A DNA stretch of 64,000 bases from Amycolatopsis alba DSM 44262. GTDB lineage: Bacteria; Actinomycetota; Actinomycetes; Mycobacteriales; Pseudonocardiaceae. The notes under the pieces are model-generated. The model had not been told where the DNA came from, searched no databases, and saw only the letters and a list, made by a program, of their open reading frames with translations. The stretch covers positions 5,786,588 through 5,850,587 of the forward strand of contig NZ_KB913032.1 in NCBI RefSeq assembly GCF_000384215.1, read 5' to 3'. Positions 30,290-39,081 of this stretch are shown piece by piece. Numbering within the stretch: position 1 is the stretch's first letter; each line of letters opens with the position of its first letter. The translations under genes were made by a program, and so were the position numbers.

Positions 30290-30353
30290 CTAGCAGCGCT
30301 AGGAACAATGTGAACGCTAGCAATAGTGTCGATAGTTTGTCTAGCGGCGCTAG
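30290..30353. promoter_or_regulatory. Pair of CTAGC-N3-GCTAG operators
   Basis: CTAGCAGCGCTAG (30290-30302) and CTAGCGGCGCTAG (30341-30353) are the same 13-bp palindrome with a one-base change in the spacer, 51 bp apart. A half-site GCTAG lies at 30316-30320. They lie just upstream of the DUF4267 gene and in the leader of cmk. No regulator gene is adjacent. Confidence 0.7.
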
Positions 30354-30459
30354 CGGGCAGATTCGGCGACTTCGCCGTGGGCGGCTGAGGCGTGTCGTTC
30401 GCCACCAGGCAGAATGGACGTCGATCAGATGAGCGACGGATGAGCTGAGGAGAGTTTCG

Positions 30460-31185
30460 GTGGCGGGAGCCCTGCGTGGTGTGGTCGCGATGGACGGCCC
30501 GTCCGGGACCGGGAAATCCACGGTTTCGCGGAAGCTCGCGACGAAGCTCGGCGCCGGCTACCTCGACACGGGCGCGATGTACCGCATGGTCACCCTCGCC
30601 GTCCTGCGCGCCGGGACCGACCTGGCCGACGCGGACGCGATCTCCGACGTCGCCAGGAAGGCCGAACTCGGCATCGGGACCAGCCCCGACGAAGCGACCG
30701 TGACCCTCGCGGGCGAGGACGTCGCCGCCGAGATCCGCGGCTCGGACGTCACCACGGCGGTGTCCCCGGTTTCGGCCGTCCCCGCGGTCCGAGAACTGCT
30801 GGTCGCCCGGCAGCGCGAGATCATCGACGAGGTGCTCGGCCGGGTCGGCGGCATCGTGGTCGAAGGCCGTGACATCGGCACCGTCGTCTCGCCGGGGGCC
30901 CCGCTCAAGATCTTCCTCACCGCCTCGGCCGAGGTCCGTGCCGCGCGCCGCAGCGCGCAGGACTCCGCCGCCGGTCGTGAATCCACCGTGGATGTCGCGA
31001 AGGCGGCGGTGGAACGGCGCGACCGCCTGGACTCCACGCGGGCGGCTTCGCCTCTGCGCGCGGCAGATGACGCCGTCGAGGTGGACACCTCGGCGCTCAA
31101 CATCGATCAGGTGATCGTCGCGCTGGCGGAACTGGCCCTGCACCGCGGCATTCTCGAAGGCTGCCCCGCCGAGGCCGCGCGGTGA
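30460..31185 (+). CDS. cmk: Cytidylate kinase
   Basis: A 241-aa (d)CMP kinase. The P-loop is [10 protein letters not shown], followed by [20 protein letters not shown] and the arginine-rich ARRSAQD lid with [12 protein letters not shown] near the end. It phosphorylates CMP and dCMP to diphosphates. GTG 30460 follows GAGGAGAG. It overlaps the acyltransferase gene by GTGA and begins the cmk-plsC-der unit, corresponding to Rv1712-Rv1713 with one extra gene between. Confidence 0.95.
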   Translation: MAGALRGVVAMDGPSGTGKSTVSRKLATKLGAGYLDTGAMYRMVTLAVLRAGTDLADADAISDVARKAELGIGTSPDEATVTLAGEDVAAEIRGSDVTTAVSPVSAVPAVRELLVARQREIIDEVLGRVGGIVVEGRDIGTVVSPGAPLKIFLTASAEVRAARRSAQDSAAGRESTVDVAKAAVERRDRLDSTRAASPLRAADDAVEVDTSALNIDQVIVALAELALHRGILEGCPAEAAR

Positions 31186-31856
31186 GCGCGAAAGGACTGC
31201 CCGAGGGCGCGAGCGACCCGTACCACACCTTCGGCCGGGGGATCTCGAAGTTCATCGTCCGGCCCGCGTTCCGGGTCCGGGTGCACGGCGCCGAGCGCGT
31301 TCCGGCGTCCGGGCCGGTGGTGTTCATGGCCAATCACAGCTCGATGGCGGAACCGGCGCTGCTGTTCGGAATGTTCTCGCGGCGCACCGCGTTCCTGGTC
31401 AAGGCCGAACTCTTCCGGGGGTTCGTCGGCTGGTTCTTCCCGAAACTGGGCCAGATCCCGGTGAAACGGGGTGCGGTGGACCGCAAACCGCTGATGATGG
31501 CGGTCAAGGTGCTCGAGGACGGCGGTGCGGTCGGGATCTTCCCCGAAGGCACCCGAGGACTCGGTGACGCCGAAAACTTCGAGCGCGGCGCGGCCTTCCT
31601 GGTCCGCGCCGGGAAGGCGACCGTGGTTCCGGTCGCCACTCGGGGGACGTACAAACCCGCCGGCGCCAAGAGGCGTTGGCGGCCACGCGTCGACATCATG
31701 GTCGGCGAACCTTTCACTCCCGAGATCGGGAAGGGAAGGACAGGGCTGGAGGAGGGAACCGAGCGGCTTCGCCTCGCGCTCGCGGACCTCGTGAAGGCAC
31801 TGGACGAATGGCGCTTGGAGCACGGGCTCCAAGACACGCGACAGAATGTGAAGTAA
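31182..31856 (+). CDS. PlsC-like lysophospholipid acyltransferase with HX4E motif
   Basis: A 224-aa member of the PlsC acyltransferase family. The catalytic block reads [13 protein letters not shown], so the usual NHX4D motif ends in Glu57 instead of Asp. The substrate-binding FPEGTR motif is intact (120-125), and VPVATRGT is the later block. It would acylate lysophosphatidic acid or a similar lysolipid at the membrane face. It sits between cmk and der, overlapping cmk by 4 bp and ending 3 bp before der, an arrangement found in many actinobacteria. The Glu needs checking against close homologues. Confidence 0.88.
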   Translation: MSAKGLPEGASDPYHTFGRGISKFIVRPAFRVRVHGAERVPASGPVVFMANHSSMAEPALLFGMFSRRTAFLVKAELFRGFVGWFFPKLGQIPVKRGAVDRKPLMMAVKVLEDGGAVGIFPEGTRGLGDAENFERGAAFLVRAGKATVVPVATRGTYKPAGAKRRWRPRVDIMVGEPFTPEIGKGRTGLEEGTERLRLALADLVKALDEWRLEHGLQDTRQNVK

Positions 31857-31859
31857 GCA

Positions 31860-33341
31860 ATGACAGAGCTTGACGGAGTCGGCGAGGTCGACGGCTCCTG
31901 GTCCGACGAGTCCGAATTCACCGCGCTGGACGCCCAGATCGCCGCGGGCGAGGCCGAGGAGGAAGCGCAGCTCGCGCAGCCGGTCCTCGCCGTCGTCGGC
32001 AGGCCCAACGTGGGCAAGTCGACCCTGGTCAACCGCATCCTCGGCCGTCGCGAGGCGGTCGTGCAGGACGTCCCCGGCGTGACCAGGGACCGCGTCGCCT
32101 ACGACGCCTTCTGGGCGGGCCGCCGGTTCACCCTGGTCGACACGGGCGGCTGGGAGCCGGACGCGACCGGGCTGCAGGCCTCCGTCGCCGCGCAGGCCGA
32201 GATCGCGATGGCCACCGCCGACGCGGTGCTGCTGGTCATCGACGCCAGTGTCGGCGCGACCGCGACCGACGAGGCCGCCTCGAAGGTGCTGCGCCGCTCG
32301 AAGAAGCCGGTGCTGCTCGTCGCCAACAAGGTCGACGACGACCGCCTGCTCGCCGACACCGCGTCACTGTGGTCGCTCGGCCTCGGCGAACCGCATCCGG
32401 TCAGCGCGCTGCACGGCCGCAGTTCGGGTGACCTGCTCGACGCCATCGTCAAGGCGCTGCCGTCGATGCCGCGCGACGGCGAACGCGCCACCGCCGGCCC
32501 GCGCCGGGTCGCGCTGGTCGGCAAGCCGAACGTGGGCAAGTCCAGCCTGCTGAACAAGATCTCGGGCGAAGAACGCTCCGTCGTGGACTCGGTCGCCGGT
32601 ACCACCGTCGATCCGGTCGACTCGCTGGTCGAACTGGACGGCGACATCTGGCGGTTCGTCGACACGGCGGGTCTGCGCAAGCGCGTCAACTCGGCCAATG
32701 GCGCGGAGTACTACGCGTCGCTGCGGACCAAGACCGCGATCGACGCCGCCGAGGTGGCGATCGTGCTGCTGGACGCCGCCGAACCGCTTTCGGAGCAGGA
32801 CCTGCGGGTGCTGACGATGGTCGTCGAGGCGGGCCGCGCGTGCGTGCTCGCCTTCAACAAGTGGGACCTCGTCGACGAGGACCGCCGCCACGCCATGGTC
32901 CGCGAACTGGAACGCGGCCTGGTCCGGGTGCCGTGGGCGGACAAGGTCAACATCTCGGCGCTCACCGGCCGGTCCGTCCGTAAGCTCGCGCCCGCGCTGC
33001 GGACCGCACTGAAGTCCTGGGACCAGCGCGTCCCGACCGGTCAGCTGAACGGCTGGCTGGCCGACCTCATCGCCGCGACCCCGCCGCCGGTGCGTGGCGG
33101 CAAGCAGCCGAAGGTGCTCTTCGCGACCCAGGCGGGCATTCGGCCGCCGACGCTGGTCCTTTTCACCACCGGATTCCTCGAGGCGGGCTATCGCCGGTTC
33201 ATCGAACGCAAGTTCCGTGAGCGATTCGGCTTCGAGGGCAGCCCCGTACGGGTGAATGTCCGGGTACGCGAAAAGAAGCAACGGCCCAAGGTCGGCGGAA
33301 AAGCGGCCGGTAAATCGGCCGGAAAACCGAAGACTCGCTGA
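31860..33341 (+). CDS. der: Ribosome biogenesis GTPase Der (EngA)
   Basis: A 493-aa double GTPase with a ~40-residue acidic N-terminal extension. G1 motifs are GRPNVGKST and GKPNVGKSS, switch segments [11 protein letters not shown] and DTAGLRK, and specificity motifs NKVD and NKWD. A KH-like domain follows ([16 protein letters not shown]) and a basic Lys/Gly-rich tail. It is essential for 50S subunit assembly. ATG 31860 starts 3 bp after the acyltransferase stop. It is the last gene of the block matching mycobacterial Rv1691-Rv1713. Confidence 0.96.
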   Translation: MTELDGVGEVDGSWSDESEFTALDAQIAAGEAEEEAQLAQPVLAVVGRPNVGKSTLVNRILGRREAVVQDVPGVTRDRVAYDAFWAGRRFTLVDTGGWEPDATGLQASVAAQAEIAMATADAVLLVIDASVGATATDEAASKVLRRSKKPVLLVANKVDDDRLLADTASLWSLGLGEPHPVSALHGRSSGDLLDAIVKALPSMPRDGERATAGPRRVALVGKPNVGKSSLLNKISGEERSVVDSVAGTTVDPVDSLVELDGDIWRFVDTAGLRKRVNSANGAEYYASLRTKTAIDAAEVAIVLLDAAEPLSEQDLRVLTMVVEAGRACVLAFNKWDLVDEDRRHAMVRELERGLVRVPWADKVNISALTGRSVRKLAPALRTALKSWDQRVPTGQLNGWLADLIAATPPPVRGGKQPKVLFATQAGIRPPTLVLFTTGFLEAGYRRFIERKFRERFGFEGSPVRVNVRVREKKQRPKVGGKAAGKSAGKPKTR

Positions 33342-33374
33342 ATTCTCACTATGTAGGTGAATAGTTCACAGGGT

Positions 33375-33408
33375 GGACACGTCGATGACCTCGGGTTTCG
33401 GCGTGTCC
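33375..33408 (+). terminator. Possible terminator hairpin after der
   Basis: GGACACG (33375-33381) pairs with CGTGTCC (33402-33408) around a 20-nt loop. A short palindrome GTGAATAGTTCAC (33357-33369) lies just before. The stem is short and has no T tract, so the call is weak. Confidence 0.4.
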
Positions 33409-33493
33409 GCCGGTGAGCTTCGACACTCTGCCGAGACCCTCCCGAGATATGTCGTTCACCTGCGGTAAAGTGATTGGTCTGCTAGCGGGCGCC

Positions 33494-33558
33494 TCATTCG
33501 GAGAGCGAGCCCGAATGACGCACTTCGCGAAAGGTGTGTGATGGGCTTGCGCGCCCAT
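33494..33558 (+). promoter_or_regulatory. Structured leader of the pls-like gene
   Basis: Two hairpins lie in the ~110 bp before the start codon. TCATTCGG (33494-33501) pairs with CCGAATGA (33511-33518), and ATGGGC (33541-33546) pairs with GCCCAT (33553-33558). The second ends 29 bp before the ATG. Control of translation or transcription by this leader is only inference. Confidence 0.4.
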
Positions 33559-33587
33559 GGTTATGCCCTGCCCGTGGTGATGAGCCG

Positions 33588-36500
33588 ATGACACTGACCG
33601 CCGATTCCCGGCCGATCGCCTGTGTCGCCGACGTCACCGTCGCCCCGTCCCCGGCTCCCGTCGCCGACCGTGCCCTGTTCTGGTCCGGTCTCGGCGCCGG
33701 TGAGCGCACACTGATCGACATCCTCGCCGAGACCGCCGCCCGCCACCCCAACGCGGGCGCGATCGACGACGGCGAGACCACACTGTCGTACCGCAAGCTC
33801 GTCGAGGAGATCGACGCCTACGGCCGCAAGCTGACCGCCAACGGCGTCGGCGTCGGCGACCGGGTCGGCGTCCGGATCTCCTCCGGCACCGCCGAGCTCT
33901 ACGTCGCGATCCTCGCCATCCTGTCCGTCGGCGCCGCCTACGTGCCGGTCGACGCGGACGACCCGGACGAGCGCGCCGAACTGGTCTTCGGTGAGGCCGA
34001 CGTCGCCGCCGTCCTCACCGACGGCGGCGTGATCACCGTCCTCGGCTCGCCGGGCGGCGTCGAGGGTTCGCCCGCGCCGACCGACGACGCCTGGATCATC
34101 TTCACCTCCGGTTCGACCGGTAAGCCGAAGGGCGTCGCGGTTTCGCACGCCTCGGCGGCCGCTTTCGTCGACGCCGAGGCCCAGCTGTTCCTCACCGAGG
34201 AGCCGATCGGTCCCGGCGACCGCGTGCTCGCCGGACTGTCCGTCGCCTTCGACGCGTCCTGCGAGGAGATGTGGCTCGCCTGGCGCCACGGCGCTTGCCT
34301 GGTCCCGGCGCCGCGTTCGCTGGTGCGCACCGGCGTCGACCTCGGCCCCTGGCTGGTCGCTCAGGGCATCACCGTCGTCTCGACCGTTCCGACGCTGGCC
34401 GCGCTGTGGCCCGCCGACGCGCTCGAAGACGTCCGCCTGCTGATCTTCGGCGGCGAAGCCTGCCCGCCCGAGCTGGCCGAACGCGTCGCCGTCGAAGGCC
34501 GCGAAGTCTGGAACACCTACGGCCCGACCGAGGCCACCGTCGTCGCCTGCGCCGCGCAGATGACCGGGGAAGGGCCCGTCCGGATCGGCCTGCCGCTGGT
34601 CGGCTGGCAGCTCGCCGTCGTCAACGAAGCGGGCGACCCGGTCGCGATGGGGGAGACCGGCGAGCTGGTCATCGGCGGTGTGGGCCTGGCCCGCTACCTC
34701 GACCCGGAGAAGGACGCCGAGAAGTTCGCGCCGCTGCCGTCGCTGGGCTGGCGCCGCGCGTACCGCAGCGGTGACATGGTCCGCGCCGAAGCCGAGGGCC
34801 TGCTGTTCCTCGGGCGTCTCGACGAGCAGGTCAAGCTCGGCGGCCGCCGCATCGAACTCGGCGAGGTCGACGCCGCGCTCCAGGCGCTGCCCGGAGTGCA
34901 GGGTGCCGCCGCCGCGATCCGCCGCACCAAGGCGGGCAACCAGGTGCTCGTCGGGTACGTCGTGCCAGCCGAAGGCGTGAAATTCGACCACGACGAGGCC
35001 GCGACCAGGCTGCGTGAGCAGCTGCCCGCCGCGCTCGTCCCGCTGCTGGCGCTGGTCGAAGACCTGCCGACGCGGACCTCGGGCAAGGTCGACCGCAACG
35101 CCCTGCCCTGGCCGCTGTCCACTGTGGACGCCGCGAAATCCGGTCTGTCGCCGACGGAGAGCTGGCTCGCCGAAGGCTGGGCGGAGATCCTGGGTGTCTC
35201 GGTCGACAACCCGAAGGCCGACTTCTTCACCAACGGCGGCGGCAGCCTGACGGCCGCCCAGCTGATCGCGCGGATCCGCACCCGGCACCCGCAGGTGTCG
35301 GTGAACGACATCTACGCCAACCCGAAGCTCGGCGCGCTCGCGTCGATGCTGGACGCGCTGAGCGGACAGAAGACCGAGCGACGCGACATCGCCCCGACCC
35401 CGCGCAAGGCCGGGATCATCCAGTCGTTGCTGACGATCCCGCTGATGGGCCTGGTCGGCCTGCGCTGGACGACCATCGCCGCGACGCTGTCGAACGTGCT
35501 GTCGCTGGCCGGTTTCGCCTGGGCGCCGACGCTGAACTGGGTGTGGATCGCCGTCGCGTGGGTCGCGCTGTTCAGCCCGGCGGGCCGGATCGCGATCTCG
35601 GCGACCGGTGCGCGGCTGCTGCTGCGCGGTGTCCGTCCCGGAAGCTACCCGCGTGGCGGGAACGTCCACTTGCGACTGTGGACGGCCGAGAAGCTCGCTG
35701 AATTCAGCGGCGCGGACAGTGTCGCCGGCGCTTCCTGGATGACGACGTACGCCAAGGCACTCGGCGCGCGGATCGCCAAGGACGTCGACCTGCACTCGCC
35801 GCCGCCGGTCACCGGCATGCTGAAACTCGGCCGCGGTGCCGCCATCGAACCCGAGGTCGACCTGACCGGGCACTGGGTGGACGGCGACCTCGTGCACATC
35901 GGCAAGATCCGGATCGGCGCCGACGCGCGGATCGGTGCGCGCAGCACGCTGTTCCCCGGCGCGCGGATCGGCAAGGGCGCGGAGATCGCGGCCGGGTCGA
36001 CCGTCCGCGGCAACGTGCCGACCGGGCAGCGCTGGGCCGGTGCGCCCGCCGCCCGCGCCGCCAAGGACGCGCTGAAGTGGCCGTCGAGCCGCCCGCCGCG
36101 TTCACGCTTCTGGGCGTCGGTGTACGGCGCGACCTCGGTCGCGCTGGGGCTGCTGCCCGCCGTCGCCGCCCTGCCCGCCGTCGCGGTGCTGGGCTACGCG
36201 ATCGCCGGTACGCCTTCGCTGGGCGCCGCGCTCGGTCAGGCGCTGCTGTTCACGCCGCTGGCGACCGTCGCGTACTTCCTGGCGTACGCCCTGCTCGTGC
36301 TCGTCGGCGTCCGTTCGCTGAGCATCGGCATGGTCGAGGGCTACCACCCCGTGCACGGCCGCGTCGCGTGGCAGGTCTGGGCGACCGAACGGCTGATGGG
36401 TATGGCGCGTGAGGGGCTGTTCCCCTTGTACGCCAGCCTGTTCACCCCGGTGTGGCTCCGGATGCTCGGGGCGAAGGTCGGCCGCAACGTCGAAGCGTCC

Positions 36501-37490
36501 ACCGTTCTCGCGCTGCCGAAGATGACCCAGGTGGACAGTGGCGCGTTCCTCGCGGACGACACCATGGTCGCCACCTACGAACTCGGCCACGGCTGGCTGC
36601 ACGTCGCGCCGGCGCGGATCGGCAAGCAGGCGTTCCTCGGCAACTCGGGGATGGCCGCGCCCGGCCGTTCGGTGCCCAAACGCGGTCTGGTCGGCGTGCT
36701 GTCTTCGGCTCCGCTGAAGGCGAAGAAGGGCTCCTCGTACCTCGGGATGCCGCCGCTGCCGGTCCGCCGGTCGGTCGGCGAGTCCGACACGAGCCGCACG
36801 TACACGCCGCCGCTGCGGCTGAAGGCGGCCCGCGCGCTCGTCGAACTGTGCCGGATCGTGCCGGTGATGTGCGGTGTCGCGCTGACCGTGCTGGTCGCCG
36901 CCGGGATCTTCGCGCTCGCTTCGTCCTTCGGGTTCCTGGTCGCGGTGCTGCTCGGCGGGCCGCTGCTGCTGGCCGCCGGTGCCGCCGCCGCGCTGACCGC
37001 CACCGCGATGAAGTGGCTGCTGGTCGGCCGGTTCCGCGCGGTCGACCACCCGCTGTGGAGCTCGTTCGTCTGGCGCAACGAACTCGCCGACACCTTCGTC
37101 GAGGCGCTCGCCGTGCCGTGGCTGATCGGTTCGCTCGGCGGCACTCCGCTGCTTCCGGCGTGGCTGCGGACCATGGGCGTCAAGATCGGCCGCGGGGTGT
37201 GGCTGGAGACGTACTGGCTGCCCGAGTCGGACTTGGTGAGCCTCGGCGACGGCGCGACGATCAACCGCGGCTGTGTCGTGCAGACGCACCTGTTCCACGA
37301 CCGGATCATGACGATGTCGCCGGTGACCCTGGACGAGGGAGCGACGCTCGGGCCGCACGGTATCGTGCTTCCTGGCGCGAGCATCGGCGCGCGGACGACC
37401 GTCGGACCGGGGTCTCTGGTGACCAGGGGTGACGCGGTTCCCGCCGACTCGCGCTGGCTGGGCAATCCCATCTCGGCCTGGACGAAGTAG
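33588..37490 (+). CDS. Pls/PosA-type nonribosomal peptide synthetase (poly-amino-acid synthetase-like)
   Basis: A 1300-aa protein, close to the 1319 aa of Streptomyces epsilon-poly-L-lysine synthetase. Order: adenylation domain (1-510; FTSGSTGKPKGVAV near 173, FDASCEEMW at 221, NTYGPTEATVV, TSGKVDRNAL), carrier domain with pantetheine Ser553 (NGGGSL), then ~700 residues of alternating membrane helices and soluble domains rich in hexapeptide-like repeats (IGKIRIGADARIGARSTLF, GRGVWLETYW). There is no classical condensation or thioesterase domain, as in Pls. My hand-read ten-residue code is D-A-E-S-I-G-T-V-V-K, which resembles codes for lysine. An M1 peptidase follows 21 bp downstream. Product unknown; such homologues also occur in non-producers. 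Confidence 0.9.
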   Translation: MTLTADSRPIACVADVTVAPSPAPVADRALFWSGLGAGERTLIDILAETAARHPNAGAIDDGETTLSYRKLVEEIDAYGRKLTANGVGVGDRVGVRISSGTAELYVAILAILSVGAAYVPVDADDPDERAELVFGEADVAAVLTDGGVITVLGSPGGVEGSPAPTDDAWIIFTSGSTGKPKGVAVSHASAAAFVDAEAQLFLTEEPIGPGDRVLAGLSVAFDASCEEMWLAWRHGACLVPAPRSLVRTGVDLGPWLVAQGITVVSTVPTLAALWPADALEDVRLLIFGGEACPPELAERVAVEGREVWNTYGPTEATVVACAAQMTGEGPVRIGLPLVGWQLAVVNEAGDPVAMGETGELVIGGVGLARYLDPEKDAEKFAPLPSLGWRRAYRSGDMVRAEAEGLLFLGRLDEQVKLGGRRIELGEVDAALQALPGVQGAAAAIRRTKAGNQVLVGYVVPAEGVKFDHDEAATRLREQLPAALVPLLALVEDLPTRTSGKVDRNALPWPLSTVDAAKSGLSPTESWLAEGWAEILGVSVDNPKADFFTNGGGSLTAAQLIARIRTRHPQVSVNDIYANPKLGALASMLDALSGQKTERRDIAPTPRKAGIIQSLLTIPLMGLVGLRWTTIAATLSNVLSLAGFAWAPTLNWVWIAVAWVALFSPAGRIAISATGARLLLRGVRPGSYPRGGNVHLRLWTAEKLAEFSGADSVAGASWMTTYAKALGARIAKDVDLHSPPPVTGMLKLGRGAAIEPEVDLTGHWVDGDLVHIGKIRIGADARIGARSTLFPGARIGKGAEIAAGSTVRGNVPTGQRWAGAPAARAAKDALKWPSSRPPRSRFWASVYGATSVALGLLPAVAALPAVAVLGYAIAGTPSLGAALGQALLFTPLATVAYFLAYALLVLVGVRSLSIGMVEGYHPVHGRVAWQVWATERLMGMAREGLFPLYASLFTPVWLRMLGAKVGRNVEASTVLALPKMTQVDSGAFLADDTMVATYELGHGWLHVAPARIGKQAFLGNSGMAAPGRSVPKRGLVGVLSSAPLKAKKGSSYLGMPPLPVRRSVGESDTSRTYTPPLRLKAARALVELCRIVPVMCGVALTVLVAAGIFALASSFGFLVAVLLGGPLLLAAGAAAALTATAMKWLLVGRFRAVDHPLWSSFVWRNELADTFVEALAVPWLIGSLGGTPLLPAWLRTMGVKIGRGVWLETYWLPESDLVSLGDGATINRGCVVQTHLFHDRIMTMSPVTLDEGATLGPHGIVLPGASIGARTTVGPGSLVTRGDAVPADSRWLGNPISAWTK

Positions 37491-37511
37491 AGGAAGCGGG
37501 GTCTTTCGCGG

Positions 37512-38921
37512 GTGATTTCGAAGGCCTCCGCGCAGCCCTCGCCCGGCGCGGACACCTCCGGCGACTCCTATCTGCCCCATCACGGTAACGGCGGTTACCG
37601 GGTCCGGCACTACGATCTGGAGCTGGACTACAAGATCGGTCCCAACCGGCTGTCGGCCTCCGCGGGTATCACCGCGGAGGCGACGCAGGCGCTGTCGCGG
37701 TTCACACTCGACTTCGGCGAGTTTCGGATCAACCGGGTCCTGGTCAACGGGAAACCGGCCAAGTACACGCGGCGCGGGCACAAGCTCCAGGTGAAGCCCG
37801 CAAAGTCGTTGGCTCTCGGTAGCGAGTTCCTGGTGGAGATCCACTATGTCGGTAATCCGCGGCCGCTTCCCGGACTGTGGGGCGACATCGGGTGGGACGA
37901 ACTGACCGATGGCTCGCTCGTCGCGAGCCAGCCGGTCGGGGCGCCGTCGTGGTTCCCGTGCAACGACCATCCGGCGGACAAAGCGACCTACCGTGTCGCG
38001 CTGACGACGTCTTCGCCGTACCTCGTGGCCGTCACCGGGAACCTGGTGTCGCGGCTTTCGCGCGCGAGCACCACGCGGTGGGTCTTCGAACGCCCGGAGC
38101 CGACGCCGACGTATCTGATGAGTGTCCAAATCGGACGGTACGACGACGTCGAACTGGTCTCCGGCCCGCAGCCCGGCTGGCTTTCGCAACCGTCGGTTTC
38201 GGCGTACCGGATGAGCATCGACGGTGACACCGTGCTCGCTGCGGTCCCGCAACGGGCCGCCGTCCCGCCGCGCCTGCGCCGCCCTTTTTCGCGCGACTTC
38301 GGGCGCCAGGGCAAGATCATGGACTCGCTGCAGCGGCTGTTCGGTCCTTACCCGTTCGGTGAATACGTCATCGTGGTCACCGACGACGACCTCGACGACC
38401 CGATCGAAGCGCAGGGCATGTCGATCTTCGGCGCCAACCACGTCGACGGGCGGCGCACCCACGAGCGGCTCGTCGTGCACGAACTGGCGCACCAGTGGTT
38501 CGGCAACAGCCTGACCGTCGCCGACTGGCGCCACATCTGGCTGAACGAGGGCTTCGCGACGTACGCGGAATGGCTCTGGTCCGAGGAATCCGGCGGGCAG
38601 ACCGCCCACGCGTGGGCGAAGACGTGGCACGCGCGGATGAAGGCGAAGCCCGCGGACCTGCGCCTCGCCGACCCCGGAGTGTCGCGGATGTTCGACGAGC
38701 GGGTGTACAAACGCGGCGGCCTTCTGTTGCACGCCTTGCGTTCTCTCGTCGGCGACGAGGTCTTCTTCCCGCTGGTGAAGGCTTGGGCGGTGGAGAACCG
38801 GCATGGTCTGGTGAGCACCGCTGGGTTTGTGGCGCTCGCGGAACGCTTCGCTGGGCGCTCGCTTGCCGCTTTCTTCGACGCCTGGCTGGACGCTCCGGCG
38901 CTGCCTCCGCTTCCGGCTTGA
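37512..38921 (+). CDS. M1 family zinc metallopeptidase
   Basis: A 469-aa peptidase of the aminopeptidase N family. The zinc site is HELAHQW with a second ligand 18 residues on in NEGFATYAEW (His323, Glu324, His327, Glu346). The usual GAMEN exopeptidase motif is replaced by EAQGMSIFG. An N-terminal beta-saddle domain precedes, and the helical C-terminal domain is short, so this is a compact form about half the length of PepN. No signal peptide is seen, so it acts in the cytoplasm. It begins 21 bp after the Pls-like synthetase and is probably co-transcribed. A role in degrading or trimming the synthetase product is inferred from this pairing. Confidence 0.92.
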   Translation: MISKASAQPSPGADTSGDSYLPHHGNGGYRVRHYDLELDYKIGPNRLSASAGITAEATQALSRFTLDFGEFRINRVLVNGKPAKYTRRGHKLQVKPAKSLALGSEFLVEIHYVGNPRPLPGLWGDIGWDELTDGSLVASQPVGAPSWFPCNDHPADKATYRVALTTSSPYLVAVTGNLVSRLSRASTTRWVFERPEPTPTYLMSVQIGRYDDVELVSGPQPGWLSQPSVSAYRMSIDGDTVLAAVPQRAAVPPRLRRPFSRDFGRQGKIMDSLQRLFGPYPFGEYVIVVTDDDLDDPIEAQGMSIFGANHVDGRRTHERLVVHELAHQWFGNSLTVADWRHIWLNEGFATYAEWLWSEESGGQTAHAWAKTWHARMKAKPADLRLADPGVSRMFDERVYKRGGLLLHALRSLVGDEVFFPLVKAWAVENRHGLVSTAGFVALAERFAGRSLAAFFDAWLDAPALPPLPA

Positions 38922-38928
38922 GTCGCTT

Positions 38929-38981
38929 GTCCTGAAGGCCACCTTTGAGACGATCAACGTCTCAAAGGTGGCCTTCAGGAC
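38929..38981 (+). terminator. Perfect 24-bp palindrome after the M1 peptidase gene
   Basis: Arms 38929-38952 and 38958-38981 are exact inverted copies around the loop ATCAA. The left arm begins GTCCTGAAGGCCACCTT. It lies 8 bp after the stop and probably ends the pls-peptidase transcript, without a T tract. Confidence 0.88.
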
Positions 38982-39081
38982 AGCCGGTCAGTTATCCACA
39001 GTGGTGCTGGTGTGGCGAGTTGTCCACAGGTGGCGCGGAAGGGGCTGGCGGCGGCGCTGTCCAGGAGCTGACGATCATGGG

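Noticed and set aside
33342..33587. tRNA or riboswitch before the pls-like gene
   Set aside because: Only short hairpins are present. No tRNA arms and no riboswitch core that I recognise could be found.
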